Shown here one piece after another: positions 43,998 through 52,951 of a DNA stretch of 64,000 nucleotides. The stretch's first letter is position 1. Each line of letters begins with the position of its first letter. The DNA is from Microcoleus sp. EPA2 (GTDB lineage Bacteria; Cyanobacteriota; Cyanobacteriia; Cyanobacteriales; Microcoleaceae), in assembly GCA_020882975.1 (NCBI GenBank), contig JAHRFD010000002.1:380039-444038 (forward strand), in the 5' to 3' direction. The position numbers and the translations under genes are program-made. The notes under the pieces were generated by a model, which was given only the letters and a program-made list of their open reading frames with translations, was not told the origin of the DNA and did not search any database.

Positions 43998-46877
43998 TTA
44001 AGGTTCACCGATTAAATCCACAACCGCATTTAACAGCGTATCATCGTGAAAACTGCTTTTAGTTAAATAATAATCTGCTCCCACAGATAAACCTCGCAGT
44101 CGATCTTCCTGACGGTCTTTATAAGAAACAATAATTACGGGAATTGAATTTAAAGTAGCATGATTTTTAATCTGACTTACCAACTCGATGCCAGTCATTC
44201 CCGGCATATCCACATCACTGATTACTAAGTCGTACTGAGCGCTACGCAGAGCATTCCAACCATCTATACCATTGACGGCTATGTCTACTCTATATCCTTG
44301 ATTTTCTAAAATTTTTCGCTCAAATTCTCGGACTGTAATCGAATCTTCTACTATCAAAAGACGCTTGGCAATTTTTGAGTCCTCAGTTTTGGTAGTTTCA
44401 CTTACCTTCTTTAAGCTAGTTCTAGCTAGGAGTCGATCGGTCGATCGCACCAGGTATTCAACATCAATAATCAGCACCGGCGAACCATCTTCCATGAAAG
44501 CAGCAGCACTGATATCTGGTATTTTACCCAAACGGGGATCTAAAGGTCTGACAACTAAATCCCGTTCGCCCAGAATTTTATCTACTGCTAAACCATAACT
44601 GTTCGATCGAGCGCTGACAATAATCACCGGTAGCAAATCTAGTTTCCGATTAGGCGCCGCCAACTCCAGCACTTGATAAGCATTCACCAAACCAATATTT
44701 TCATCGTCTAAAGTAAAATACTGTCGATTTTCAGCGATCGCAATCTCAGAAGTTTCAACCAAAACCAGGCGATCGATCCGCGTCAGAGGAAAAGCATAAG
44801 GTTCCCCAGAAATTTCTACCAACAAAGTGCGAATTACTGACAGCGTTAGCGGCAATTGCAAGTAAAAACTCATACCTTTTTCCGGTTGAGATATAGCCCG
44901 GAGAATACCACCAACCTCCTGCACCATACTCTGCACAATATCCAACCCCACACCACGGCCCGAAATTTCAGTAACTTGACTAGCAGTAGAAAATCCCGGC
45001 AAAAACAGAAAATCCATCAATTCTGATTCTGTCAGTTTAGCAGCCATTTCTGCACTGACCATCTCTTTACTAACAATTTTTTCACGCAGTTTATCTAATT
45101 CGATTCCCTTACCGTCATCCGAGACAACAATAGAGAGCATCCCGCCACGGTGACTAGCTTCCAGCCTAATAGTACCTTGTGGAGATTTCCCCGCAGCCAA
45201 ACGTGCTTCGGGAGGCTCTATCCCATGGTCGAGAGCGTTTCGCAAAATATGAGTCAGCGGTGCTTCTAATTTTTCTAAAATATCGCGATCGACTTGAGTT
45301 GACTTACCAACAACTTCAAATTTTACTTGTTTGCTTAACTGTCTTGCTAAATCTCGGAGCATTCGCGGAAAACCTTGAATACCATCGGCGAAAGGTCGCA
45401 TATTACTAGCAATAACTTCTCGATACAAGCGCTCAGACAAATTAGCATAACGCCGCGAAAAAAACTCTAATTCATTAATTCTATCTGACAAAACATGGGA
45501 ACATTCATTGGCGGCTTTTATGGCGCCGATCAAATAATCCTCCGACCGCCTATCCAGCACCGTATCGCTTAAGGAATCCTGCAATTTTTCCAATAAACTA
45601 TATAGTTTATTTTGGTGTTTTCTCAGGATGGATAACGAATCTCCAAAGGGTTGCAGCCATTTAGTTTCTACTAAGGATTCGCTAGCTAAGCCCATAATTT
45701 TGTTTAAATTTTCGGCATTGACTCTAATGGTCCGATCGGATTGTTTTTGCTGATTTTCTTTATTTTTGAATTTTAAATTTTCCGATTTTCCCCGGATTTT
45801 TTCGGGAGAATGCTGCTGTAAATCCAAGGTTGGTTCACCAGAATTTGAGGCAGGTTTTGCGTCTGGTAAGTCGGTCGATTGCTTAGTTGTTTTTGGTGGC
45901 TGGGATGCAGTTGTTTTGACATTGGTTTTTTTGCGAGATGCTTTTGAGGGAACTAATGTCGGCATTGCTGATTGTGAAATCAAATTTATCAGATTGACTA
46001 TATTATCTATTTCGGGCTCTATTTTAATCAGCCAATCTTCCACCTGTCTGGCAGGAATTTTCATAAGTGTTATAAAAATATTTACTCCGGCCAGCAGACT
46101 TTCAACTTGAATTTCATTTAAACTAGCTTTGTATTTTGCCACCGCCAACAATGTATTTTCTATGACCACCGCCAGTTTAATAATTTGATGGAAATGAAGT
46201 ATTTTAGCTGCACTTTGAATTAAATGAGCAGATTTGACTAGGGATTCTAAGTCTAAGTCTAAATTGAGATTATTTTTGAGTAATAATAAATTTTCTTGTA
46301 ATAATAATGATTGAGATTCAACTTCTTCTACAAATAAAGATAGCATCGACAAATCAGTCTTAATTTGTCTATCTTCCCAAGTCTCATTAGTATTATTTAA
46401 AGGTAAACTAGGGATGACTTCTATCTCTAGATTGTCGTCATTAGTAGTGGGTTTTGCCTCGATTTTGCTATTGATAATAGCTAAGATGATAGTTTCTAGG
46501 TTGTCAATTTCTGACTGATTGGTAGAGAGCCAATTTTCGATTTCTGTGGCCGGTATTTGGCTGAGGCGGGAAAGTAAGTCGATCGCCCCTAGTATCACAT
46601 CAATTTTATCTGGTGAATCCAGGGCGATCGCCCCAGACTGAGCAGCCACAAAGCAATCTTCCATAACATGGGTGATTTGGACAGCAGCATCAAGTCCGAC
46701 AATCCGTGCAGCACCCTTGAGCGAGTGAGCCGCCCGCATCAAAGATTCTAGTTCAACAGGGGAATTGGGGTTATTTTCCAATGCCAAAATGTTCTCATTT
46801 AATATCACTACTTGGGTTTCTGTCTCCATCCGAAATAAATCCATCATGGAGAAATCACTCATATCTCGATCGCTCAT
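43998..46877 (-). CDS. cheA: CheA-type hybrid kinase (WspE-like): HPt-HPt-HATPase-CheW-REC
   Basis: 959 residues. The first HPt has MRAAHSLKGAARIVG (phospho-His near 50). A second HPt-like domain (about 190-300) has VKSAHLIQSAAKI. After a basic linker the ATPase has HILRNALDHGIEPPEARL, DDGKGIELDKL and GRGVGLDIVQSM. A CheW domain (SVIRTLLVEISGEPYAFP) and a receiver (RLLIVEDSITVREFER, VISDVDMPGMTG) complete it. The HPt-kinase-CheW-REC layout matches WspE, except for the second HPt. It phosphorylates CheB and probably the cyclase regulator. Encoded between two CheW-type genes. Confidence 0.95.
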   Translation of the reverse strand: MSDRDMSDFSMMDLFRMETETQVVILNENILALENNPNSPVELESLMRAAHSLKGAARIVGLDAAVQITHVMEDCFVAAQSGAIALDSPDKIDVILGAIDLLSRLSQIPATEIENWLSTNQSEIDNLETIILAIINSKIEAKPTTNDDNLEIEVIPSLPLNNTNETWEDRQIKTDLSMLSLFVEEVESQSLLLQENLLLLKNNLNLDLDLESLVKSAHLIQSAAKILHFHQIIKLAVVIENTLLAVAKYKASLNEIQVESLLAGVNIFITLMKIPARQVEDWLIKIEPEIDNIVNLINLISQSAMPTLVPSKASRKKTNVKTTASQPPKTTKQSTDLPDAKPASNSGEPTLDLQQHSPEKIRGKSENLKFKNKENQQKQSDRTIRVNAENLNKIMGLASESLVETKWLQPFGDSLSILRKHQNKLYSLLEKLQDSLSDTVLDRRSEDYLIGAIKAANECSHVLSDRINELEFFSRRYANLSERLYREVIASNMRPFADGIQGFPRMLRDLARQLSKQVKFEVVGKSTQVDRDILEKLEAPLTHILRNALDHGIEPPEARLAAGKSPQGTIRLEASHRGGMLSIVVSDDGKGIELDKLREKIVSKEMVSAEMAAKLTESELMDFLFLPGFSTASQVTEISGRGVGLDIVQSMVQEVGGILRAISQPEKGMSFYLQLPLTLSVIRTLLVEISGEPYAFPLTRIDRLVLVETSEIAIAENRQYFTLDDENIGLVNAYQVLELAAPNRKLDLLPVIIVSARSNSYGLAVDKILGERDLVVRPLDPRLGKIPDISAAAFMEDGSPVLIIDVEYLVRSTDRLLARTSLKKVSETTKTEDSKIAKRLLIVEDSITVREFERKILENQGYRVDIAVNGIDGWNALRSAQYDLVISDVDMPGMTGIELVSQIKNHATLNSIPVIIVSYKDRQEDRLRGLSVGADYYLTKSSFHDDTLLNAVVDLIGEP

Positions 46878-46958
46878 TTTTCCTCACTTCTATTTAATCT
46901 AAATTCTCCCATCTTAACTGGTCATTTACCACATTCACGATGCCCTATTCCCCATGTT

Positions 46959-47624
46959 TTATATGATTTTATTATTCAAACTATCAAACAGCAAATCATC
47001 ATTCAGATAACAAACATTTTGACCTTGCCAAGTGATGATTCCCTTGGTATAAGTTTGAGGAACTTTAGAAACTGTAGCCGGGACATTTCTTAATTCTTCT
47101 AAATTTATGCGGTGAATTCCGTGCATTTCATCCACCACAAACACCCAGCGACTACCTTCTTTCTCAACAACTACCATCCGTTCGTAAACAACCAGACTGA
47201 CATTCTTGCGGTGAGAATCTGCTGTTTCTAGTCCCAGAAGTGATGTTAAGGAAATGCACAATTGGAGTTCGCCGCGAATATTTACCAACCCAATAAGTAT
47301 AGGATTGCTGCGGTGTGGCAAAGTGTGAGTCACAGATAGCTGTGTCACTTCTTTAAACAAGGCCGCTGGTAAAGCCAGCCATTCATCCCTGAGCCTAAAA
47401 ATACCTACGGATATAGTATCTGTAGTCTTAGGGTTAGTTACTTCTGGAGTCGAACGCAGTACCTGAGTCCACTCATCGAGATATCCCCCAGGTAATTCTT
47501 GTTCCAACAAACTGCGGCCACCGTCGGCATAAACAGGACAATTGCGACAGTGAATATATTTTTTTAGTTGGCGACAAGTGCGATCGCCCGCTATACCAAT
47601 TTGATTCCAACAATCATCAGTCAT
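46959..47624 (-). CDS. CheW-type coupling protein with N-terminal Cys motif (WspD-like)
   Basis: 221 residues. The N-terminal DCWNQIGIAGDRTCRQL, then HCRNCPVYADGG, is a four-Cys pattern typical of WspD. It is followed by a CheW beta-barrel (FRLRDEWLALPAALFKEV, HRSNPILIGLVNIRGEL, WVFVVDEMHGIHRI). It links receptor to CheA at the membrane array. The Cys residues may bind a metal. It starts 15 bases from the MCP stop on the same strand. The presence of this rare type is the best single marker that the cluster is Wsp-like. Confidence 0.92.
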   Translation of the reverse strand: MTDDCWNQIGIAGDRTCRQLKKYIHCRNCPVYADGGRSLLEQELPGGYLDEWTQVLRSTPEVTNPKTTDTISVGIFRLRDEWLALPAALFKEVTQLSVTHTLPHRSNPILIGLVNIRGELQLCISLTSLLGLETADSHRKNVSLVVYERMVVVEKEGSRWVFVVDEMHGIHRINLEELRNVPATVSKVPQTYTKGIITWQGQNVCYLNDDLLFDSLNNKII

Positions 47625-47638
47625 TCGATTTTACATTT

Positions 47639-49231
47639 TTACTTTAAAAAAGCTAGCATTTCTTGACGTAAACCGATTGTAGCCTCATTAACTTGCCCGA
47701 TCGCGCCATTGATTTCCCTGAGCGCCTCAGCCGTTTGCGAAGAAGCTTCACTCAACTGCACCATTGCTTCGCTGATTTGCACAGCACCCTGAGATTGTGC
47801 ATCCATCCCTTCATTCACCTCTGCAAAACGGGGAGTGAGAGCTTGTACCCGTTGGATGATCGATTCTAACTGTAAACTAATACTTTGGACATCTTCCACT
47901 CCCCGCCGCACTTGATTGGTAAACTTATCCATTTCCATGACACCAACTCCCACCGCCGATTGCATTTCTTTCACCATACTTTCAATATCCAAAGTAGCTA
48001 CTGCTGTTTGATCGGCTAGTCGGCGAATTTCTCTCGCCACCACTGCAAATCCTAGTCCGTACTCTCCCGCTTTTTCCGCTTCAATAGATGCGTTTAGGGA
48101 TAGCAAGTTAGTTTGATCTGCTACTTTAGTAATCGTGGTGATAATACTGTTAATGTTATTGGCTTTTTCAGTAATTGCTCCCAATTTCCCTGATATAGTA
48201 ATCGTGGATTCTGCTAATTTATTCATTGTGGATTCCATGCGCTGAATTTGTTCCTTGCCGCCCCCAGCCGATTGAGCAGCTTCCTGAGACATTTCTGCAA
48301 CTTCATCCATGGTTCTCGCCAGTTGCATCGCAGTGGCAGCAATTTCTTTGGCTGTAGCTACGACTTCATTGGTCGAGGCAAATTGTTGGTTCATGGTCGC
48401 TTCTAATTGTTTCCCAGAAGTAGCAATTTGGTTGGTAGAACCACTAATTTTAATTCCCGATAGATTCACTTGATTTTCCACAGTTTGGGAAATTGCTTTC
48501 GTGAGAAATACCCCGAACAGTCCCGCAGTCAGCGGTCCCAATATCATCCCCACAACCACCCAAAATGTAGTTTGACTAATATCTTGATTTGCTTCTTTTT
48601 TGGCTATTTCCGCTACATCTTCATTAATTTTTAAAATTTTAATTAACAAAGAAGTAAGTTCTTCAAAGGGCTGTTGATTAACTTTAGCTTTGGCATTCAA
48701 TTGATTGTAAACTACTCCGGCTTTCCTGGCTAGTTCCATCTCTGGTGATGCTGCTTTGCCTTGGTTCATCAGTTCAATCTGCCTTTTAAAAGGGTTGATG
48801 ATTCCAAAATTTTCAAAAGTTTTATTAAACTCTAAAAAAGATTCATGGTTTTTTTTCCATATTTTCCATTTTTCCAGAAACTCTTGGTATAGCTTGTCTT
48901 CTTCCGGTGTTCTTAACGCAGGTTCATACTGTTTAAAACCATCGTCAATCTGCTGCCATGCTTGCTGGATTTTTGTCAATTGAGCAGTCTTTTCAGCGGG
49001 AGTGAATTCGATATTTACCAAGGCTCTTTCTGAAGCTTCAATTTGAGTTTTCCCTTCATTAATTTTCCACAAACCAAGCACACTTGGTAGGGCAATATTC
49101 GTAAAAGTATCAATATGTCCCGTGAGCCTCGCATTGCCTCTCCATCCGATAAAAGCTACACCTAAGACAAGGATAGCTAGAAAGATAAATGCAGCATTTA
49201 ACCGCTTCTTAAAGCTGAGATTATTAAACAT
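47639..49231 (-). CDS. Methyl-accepting chemotaxis protein (WspA-like receptor)
   Basis: 530 residues. TM1 at about 12-30 ([19 protein letters not shown]), a four-helix periplasmic sensor of about 180 residues (4HB type), and TM2 at about 211-232 ([21 protein letters not shown]). There is little or no HAMP before the long cytoplasmic coiled coil. The signalling tip is [37 protein letters not shown]. Gln/Glu methylation sites are likely in the [14 protein letters not shown] and [14 protein letters not shown] regions. In Wsp the receptor senses surface contact. Its partners are the two CheW proteins, CheR and CheB around it. Confidence 0.95.
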   Translation of the reverse strand: MFNNLSFKKRLNAAFIFLAILVLGVAFIGWRGNARLTGHIDTFTNIALPSVLGLWKINEGKTQIEASERALVNIEFTPAEKTAQLTKIQQAWQQIDDGFKQYEPALRTPEEDKLYQEFLEKWKIWKKNHESFLEFNKTFENFGIINPFKRQIELMNQGKAASPEMELARKAGVVYNQLNAKAKVNQQPFEELTSLLIKILKINEDVAEIAKKEANQDISQTTFWVVVGMILGPLTAGLFGVFLTKAISQTVENQVNLSGIKISGSTNQIATSGKQLEATMNQQFASTNEVVATAKEIAATAMQLARTMDEVAEMSQEAAQSAGGGKEQIQRMESTMNKLAESTITISGKLGAITEKANNINSIITTITKVADQTNLLSLNASIEAEKAGEYGLGFAVVAREIRRLADQTAVATLDIESMVKEMQSAVGVGVMEMDKFTNQVRRGVEDVQSISLQLESIIQRVQALTPRFAEVNEGMDAQSQGAVQISEAMVQLSEASSQTAEALREINGAIGQVNEATIGLRQEMLAFLK

Positions 49232-49318
49232 TTTTTATGCCTTTGTGCTGAATTAACATCTATTTTTTAAACATACCGAGCTGGCGAGCAATCGCTCAGT
49301 TAAGATCTAGCTATGAGG

Positions 49319-50629
49319 CTATTTTTCTAGACGCTGGATGCGCTGACGAAGGATAGTTGCACCGCGAATATCTGCGCGTTCTTCTTTGAGCAAAGCTAGG
49401 TGAATTAGTGCTTCATAGTGATTTGGTTCGAGGTAGGTTGCTTTGTGGAAAGATTGCTCTGCTTGAAAGCGATCGCCTGTGGCTTGGTAGATTTCACCTA
49501 ATAACACGTAAGCGTCAGCATTGGTGGGATTTTGACTGAGATAAGTTTGGCACAGTTTGGTTGCTTCTGGCAATTCTCCCCGATCGGCTAAATGACGGGC
49601 TGTGTCTAAATCCGCATTTGCCGGCTGGGTATTTGCTGTTTCAGGTGCGATCGATCGAACCGACAACATCTCGGAAGCATCGCCACCGACAAATTTTCCC
49701 TGGGAAGTGGAGAATCTACTTGGCCACCTTGGGGATGTATTACTTCTACTTTCAGCACCTTTCGATTCCCGAACAAATTCTGAAATATTCGTTTTGTTTG
49801 TATCTTTTTTTACTAGCACAGATGCGCGATCGGCCATGTCAGTTTTGCGGTAAGCAAATGCTAGGGGGTGACGCACAGAAGCAAATTCAGGAGGCAGTTT
49901 TTGTCCGCTTTCCGAGTGACCTAAAAATAATATACCAGGTGTTTTCAACCAGTTATTCAACAATTGAATTGCTTGATTAATACTGGGTTGGTCTAGATAA
50001 ATTAACAGGTTTTTACAGAAAATTAAATCGTAATAATTAGGGGGGATTAAACAATTAGGTTCTCGGATATTAGCTTGAATAAAATTAACTTTTTGTTTGA
50101 CGAATTCTTGCAAGTGATACAAATCTCCGGTGTTCGTAAAATAGCGTTCCCGAAAGTCTAAGTTTTGGCCGCGAAAAGAGTTTTTACCGTAAATTCCTTG
50201 CTGGGCAACTTGGAGAGCAACTTTGCTGATGTCTGCGGCATCGATGCTGAAGTTGAAGGAACTTAAACCAGCTTCTAGCAGGGCGATCGCGATCGAATAA
50301 GGTTCCTCCCCTGTAGAACAAGGAAAGCTCAACACGCGGAGGGTTTTGCCGAGATTTTTTGGCCACCACTCAGAAATCACGTAGTTGCTCAAAAAAACAA
50401 AGGGTGCTCGATCGCGAAAAAACCAAGTTTCCGGTATGACTACAATCTCTATTAATTCTTGCAATTCCTGGGGCGAAGACTGCAATCTGGTCAAGTAGAT
50501 ATTGATGTCTGTTAAACCGCAATTGGCCATGCGTCGGTGCACCGCCCTAGTAATGGTGCTAGAACCAATTGTCATGGCATCCAAGCCAATTTTTTGTCTG
50601 AGAAAAGCTTCAATTGCTGCTTGTGTCAT
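49319..50629 (-). CDS. cheR: CheR methyltransferase with C-terminal TPR (WspC-like)
   Basis: 436 residues. CheR N-terminal helices (about 1-60), then SAM domain PETWFFRDRAPFVFL, RVLSFPCSTGEEPYSIAIALLEAG, ADISKVALQVAQQGIYGKNSFRG and YDLIFCKNLLIYLD. After a Ser-rich linker (about 290-340) TPR repeats follow (ARHLADRGELPEATKLCQTYLSQNP, DAYVLLGEIYQATGDRFQAEQSF). It methylates receptor glutamates. The CheR-TPR fusion is the WspC layout. Its ATG overlaps the stop of the upstream CheW by four bases (ATGA, 50626-50629), so the two are translationally coupled. Confidence 0.95.
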   Translation of the reverse strand: MTQAAIEAFLRQKIGLDAMTIGSSTITRAVHRRMANCGLTDINIYLTRLQSSPQELQELIEIVVIPETWFFRDRAPFVFLSNYVISEWWPKNLGKTLRVLSFPCSTGEEPYSIAIALLEAGLSSFNFSIDAADISKVALQVAQQGIYGKNSFRGQNLDFRERYFTNTGDLYHLQEFVKQKVNFIQANIREPNCLIPPNYYDLIFCKNLLIYLDQPSINQAIQLLNNWLKTPGILFLGHSESGQKLPPEFASVRHPLAFAYRKTDMADRASVLVKKDTNKTNISEFVRESKGAESRSNTSPRWPSRFSTSQGKFVGGDASEMLSVRSIAPETANTQPANADLDTARHLADRGELPEATKLCQTYLSQNPTNADAYVLLGEIYQATGDRFQAEQSFHKATYLEPNHYEALIHLALLKEERADIRGATILRQRIQRLEK

Positions 50630-51114
50630 TTGGCTGGCGGGAGCAGTAAATAAGTTTTTTGAGTTTCTGACAGCAGATGTTCTACTCTAAGAAATTGAAT
50701 CATACCGCGATCGTCAGTAATTATTTCTCCTAAATAAGGAGTGCTGTCAACCTTCAGGCTGGGACTAAGAAATTCTGTTTCAGGTTTCTTGAGAGTTTCT
50801 GTCATCCGTTCTGCGATCAGTCCTAAAATGAGAGGGCCGTGTAAAATATCACCATTACTCTCAGTCGTATCTGGTAATTCGCAATTGACTAAGACAATGC
50901 GAGTGCTCAGGTAAGCACGGGCTGGTTTACCTTGTATCATTTGGCATAGATCGATCGCTGGTACTAGGTGTCCCCGGTAGTTAAACAAACCGGGAATGTA
51001 TTCTGGTGCCCCGTGGAGTTTTTGGAGAGTGACAGTGGGCACTACTTCAATGACGCGCTTGGTATCCAGGGCGTAGCGATCGTCGTCCCCTATATAAAAC
51101 AGCAACATCAACAT
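50626..51114 (-). CDS. cheW: CheW coupling protein (WspB-like)
   Basis: 162 residues, a lone CheW domain: MLMLLFYIGDDDRYALDTKRVIEVVP, LHGAPEYIPGLFNYRGHLVPAIDLCQMI, and MIQFLRVEHLLSETQ. It connects the receptor to the kinase. It is the first gene of the minus-strand cluster, and the promoter should lie between 51114 and 51224 (divergent BON gene). It overlaps cheR by four bases. Confidence 0.93.
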   Translation of the reverse strand: MLMLLFYIGDDDRYALDTKRVIEVVPTVTLQKLHGAPEYIPGLFNYRGHLVPAIDLCQMIQGKPARAYLSTRIVLVNCELPDTTESNGDILHGPLILGLIAERMTETLKKPETEFLSPSLKVDSTPYLGEIITDDRGMIQFLRVEHLLSETQKTYLLLPPAK

Positions 51115-51223
51115 AATTCAAAAACAGAAAAAATCGGTCTCAAGATGAGTTTTAGCAAATTTTTTGGTTTTTGGTAATTCTAAAGTTATCTTATAAAAAA
51201 CTGTATTTTCAGGAGAATCTACA

Positions 51224-51568
51224 ATGGGTTGGTTCAAAAGACTGTTCGGACTTGAAAAGCCTCAACCCCAGGCTCAGCCGATGACACAAGTAGTGCAGCA
51301 AGCGGCACAGTCCCAATCGATCGCTCCTGCGAAGGTAGGTCCAGACGGGAATTTTGACGAAAGCGGGCTCGCAAAGCGAGTTGCTTTAGCTTTTGACGAA
51401 GACTCCGAAGTTGCTGACATTGAGACCGTATGGGTGGCTCAACTCAGCGGTACTGTGGTTCTCAAGGGCCAGGTTCCCAGTCAAGAAATTCTCGACAAGT
51501 TAGTGAAGATCGCCTCTGCCGAAGAGGGCGCCACGGGGGTGCAAACCGATCAAGTAACAGTGGGCTAG
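51224..51568 (+). CDS. BON domain small protein
   Basis: 114 residues. Residues 1-45 are a Gln/Pro-rich lead (MGWFKRLFGLEKPQPQAQP) with a basic amphipathic start. Residues 48-113 have the BON fold: LAKRVALAFDEDSEVADIETVWVAQLSGTVVLKGQVPSQEILDKLVKIASAEEG. BON domains bind phospholipid or link to envelope and stress functions; the exact role is not known. AGGAG lies 9 bases before the ATG. A terminator follows about 110 bases after the stop. Confidence 0.85.
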   Translation: MGWFKRLFGLEKPQPQAQPMTQVVQQAAQSQSIAPAKVGPDGNFDESGLAKRVALAFDEDSEVADIETVWVAQLSGTVVLKGQVPSQEILDKLVKIASAEEGATGVQTDQVTVG

Positions 51569-51673
51569 AGGCTTTTCTCTAAGCTGTGTTACCGCTAACT
51601 TCCTATTTTAACGAAACCACTAGGAAGTCACCTATTGATTGACTGGGGGTCGATCGACCCCCAGCAAACCCTT

Positions 51674-51700
51674 AGAGCCCGCTACAGCGGGCTTTTTTTT
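51674..51700 (+). terminator. Rho-independent terminator after the BON gene
   Basis: Stem AGCCCGC/GCGGGCT with an ACA-type loop, followed by eight T. It ends transcripts from the BON gene. Confidence 0.9.
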
Positions 51701-51852
51701 GCGGTTTGGCAGATTAAATATTAAGTTTTGTTAATTTTCCTGGTTATTTGGGAAAACGGTAAAATACAATACAGAAAGTAAGATTTTTTTGAATAGCAAA
51801 AAGCAAACCAGAGCTGACTACCCTTTTTATCGACCTATAAGGATCAAAAAAT

Positions 51853-52251
51853 ATGAAACTCGCTTATCGCGGTGCTAACTACGACTACGACATTCCGACA
51901 GTTGATATGATTGAAGGCTCCGTAGCGGGCAAATATCGGGGTCAAAACTGGAACTATCGTTATCCAAGACATATTCCGATGCCTCAGCACCCCCAGGATT
52001 TGCAGTACCGTGCCGCACACTACAGGAGCGATCGACCATCTCCGAAAATAGAAGAGGACGTAGCGGTTGATACCGCAGTCACGATGGCGATCGCAGCGGC
52101 TCCATCCTATCCAAAAGCTGAGGAAGTGGCAACAGTCCACCGGGCGCATATCTGCAATATTCTCGATCGCAGACAGCAAATAGCCAGGGCTAAAGGTGAT
52201 GAAAGACTGCTGCGCTTGCTAGAAAAAGAGTCGCGACAGATGGCTTGCTAG
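51853..52251 (+). CDS. DUF4278 family protein
   Basis: 132 residues. The N-terminal 45 residues match the cyanobacterial DUF4278 motif (KLAYRGANYDYD ... GKYRGQNWNYRYPRH). The rest is a charged tail with VHRAHICNILDRRQQIARAKGDERLLRLLEKESRQMAC. The function is unknown; relatives are often stress-inducible. ATAAGGA lies 9 bases before the ATG (51853). It is followed by a terminator that also serves the next, convergent small gene. Confidence 0.85.
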   Translation: MKLAYRGANYDYDIPTVDMIEGSVAGKYRGQNWNYRYPRHIPMPQHPQDLQYRAAHYRSDRPSPKIEEDVAVDTAVTMAIAAAPSYPKAEEVATVHRAHICNILDRRQQIARAKGDERLLRLLEKESRQMAC

Positions 52252-52282
52252 AGAAAAAGCTCAGAAAGTCGAATATTTGTCA

Positions 52283-52322
52283 AGAGGGGGAAGTTGAGTT
52301 AAGCTCAATTTCCCCTTTTTAA
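52283..52322. terminator. Bidirectional hairpin terminator
   Basis: A 12-bp stem GGGGAAGTTGAG/CTCAATTTCCCC with a TTAAG loop, one G-T pair, and a T-run on the plus side. It lies between the DUF4278 stop and the stop of the small minus-strand gene. Confidence 0.8.
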
Positions 52323-52541
52323 CTACTTTTTACTACGATTAGCTTTGAGGACTAACTCAATACCTTGAAAGATCATTGCCTGGATAATATCAAGGGTGGG
52401 TTTACCAGATTGCACATCGAGATTTCCCTTGAGGCCGATAATCATGGCTTGCAGGATAAATGCGATCGCGATCGCATGGTGGATGAACTTTTGTCGATCG
52501 CTTTGGCTGTTGTTTTTCATGTTCTTATATTTCTGCTGCAT
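52323..52541 (-). CDS. Small hypothetical protein with one hydrophobic helix
   Basis: 72 residues. MQQKYKNMKNNSQSDRQKF is hydrophilic, HHAIAIAFILQAMIIGLKG could be one short membrane helix, and the C-terminus (IIQAMIFQGIELVLKANRSKK) is amphipathic and basic. I do not recognise the family. The frame ends at the shared terminator, which supports a real gene, but codon evidence is weak. No clear ribosome site. Confidence 0.4.
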   Translation of the reverse strand: MQQKYKNMKNNSQSDRQKFIHHAIAIAFILQAMIIGLKGNLDVQSGKPTLDIIQAMIFQGIELVLKANRSKK

Positions 52542-52677
52542 TCAGCATTCAATTGGTTGTTAATACCATTGAAAATCACCAGGATAATTAAGTCAGTTCC
52601 CAATAGTTTCTACTTGAATTAGAAGCAAGTAGAAATATTCTTCTACTTGGCAATCTTTGAAGTAGACGGATGGCTTC

Positions 52678-52822
52678 ATACCAATTTTTCATGAAGCTGC
52701 ATAGAATTCGATCCCCCCTAACCCCCCTTCAGAAGGGGGGGACAAGAGTCCAATCAAAGTCCCCCTTCTTAAGGGGGATTTAGGGGGATCGGAATATGTG
52801 TAAATTCACATTAAATTGGTAT
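52678..52822. mobile_element. MITE-like hairpin, ATACCAATTT ends (copy 1)
   Basis: ATACCAATTT and AAATTGGTAT close a long imperfect hairpin whose inside has GATCCCCC, AACCCCCC, then GGGGGGAC, and on the other arm CCCCCTTC and GGGGGATC. No coding capacity. It lies 52 bases before the NACHT gene frame. Confidence 0.8.
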
Positions 52823-52951
52823 CAAGCATAGAGTCCAGACACGGCATCAGTCAGTTGTGAAGCTAATCCGAAGATGATTGAATGCCTTGCCTCTACCGAT
52901 CTTTCCAGTCAGTGCGTGTATAATTTAAATATCTTGCTGAACCGATTAATT

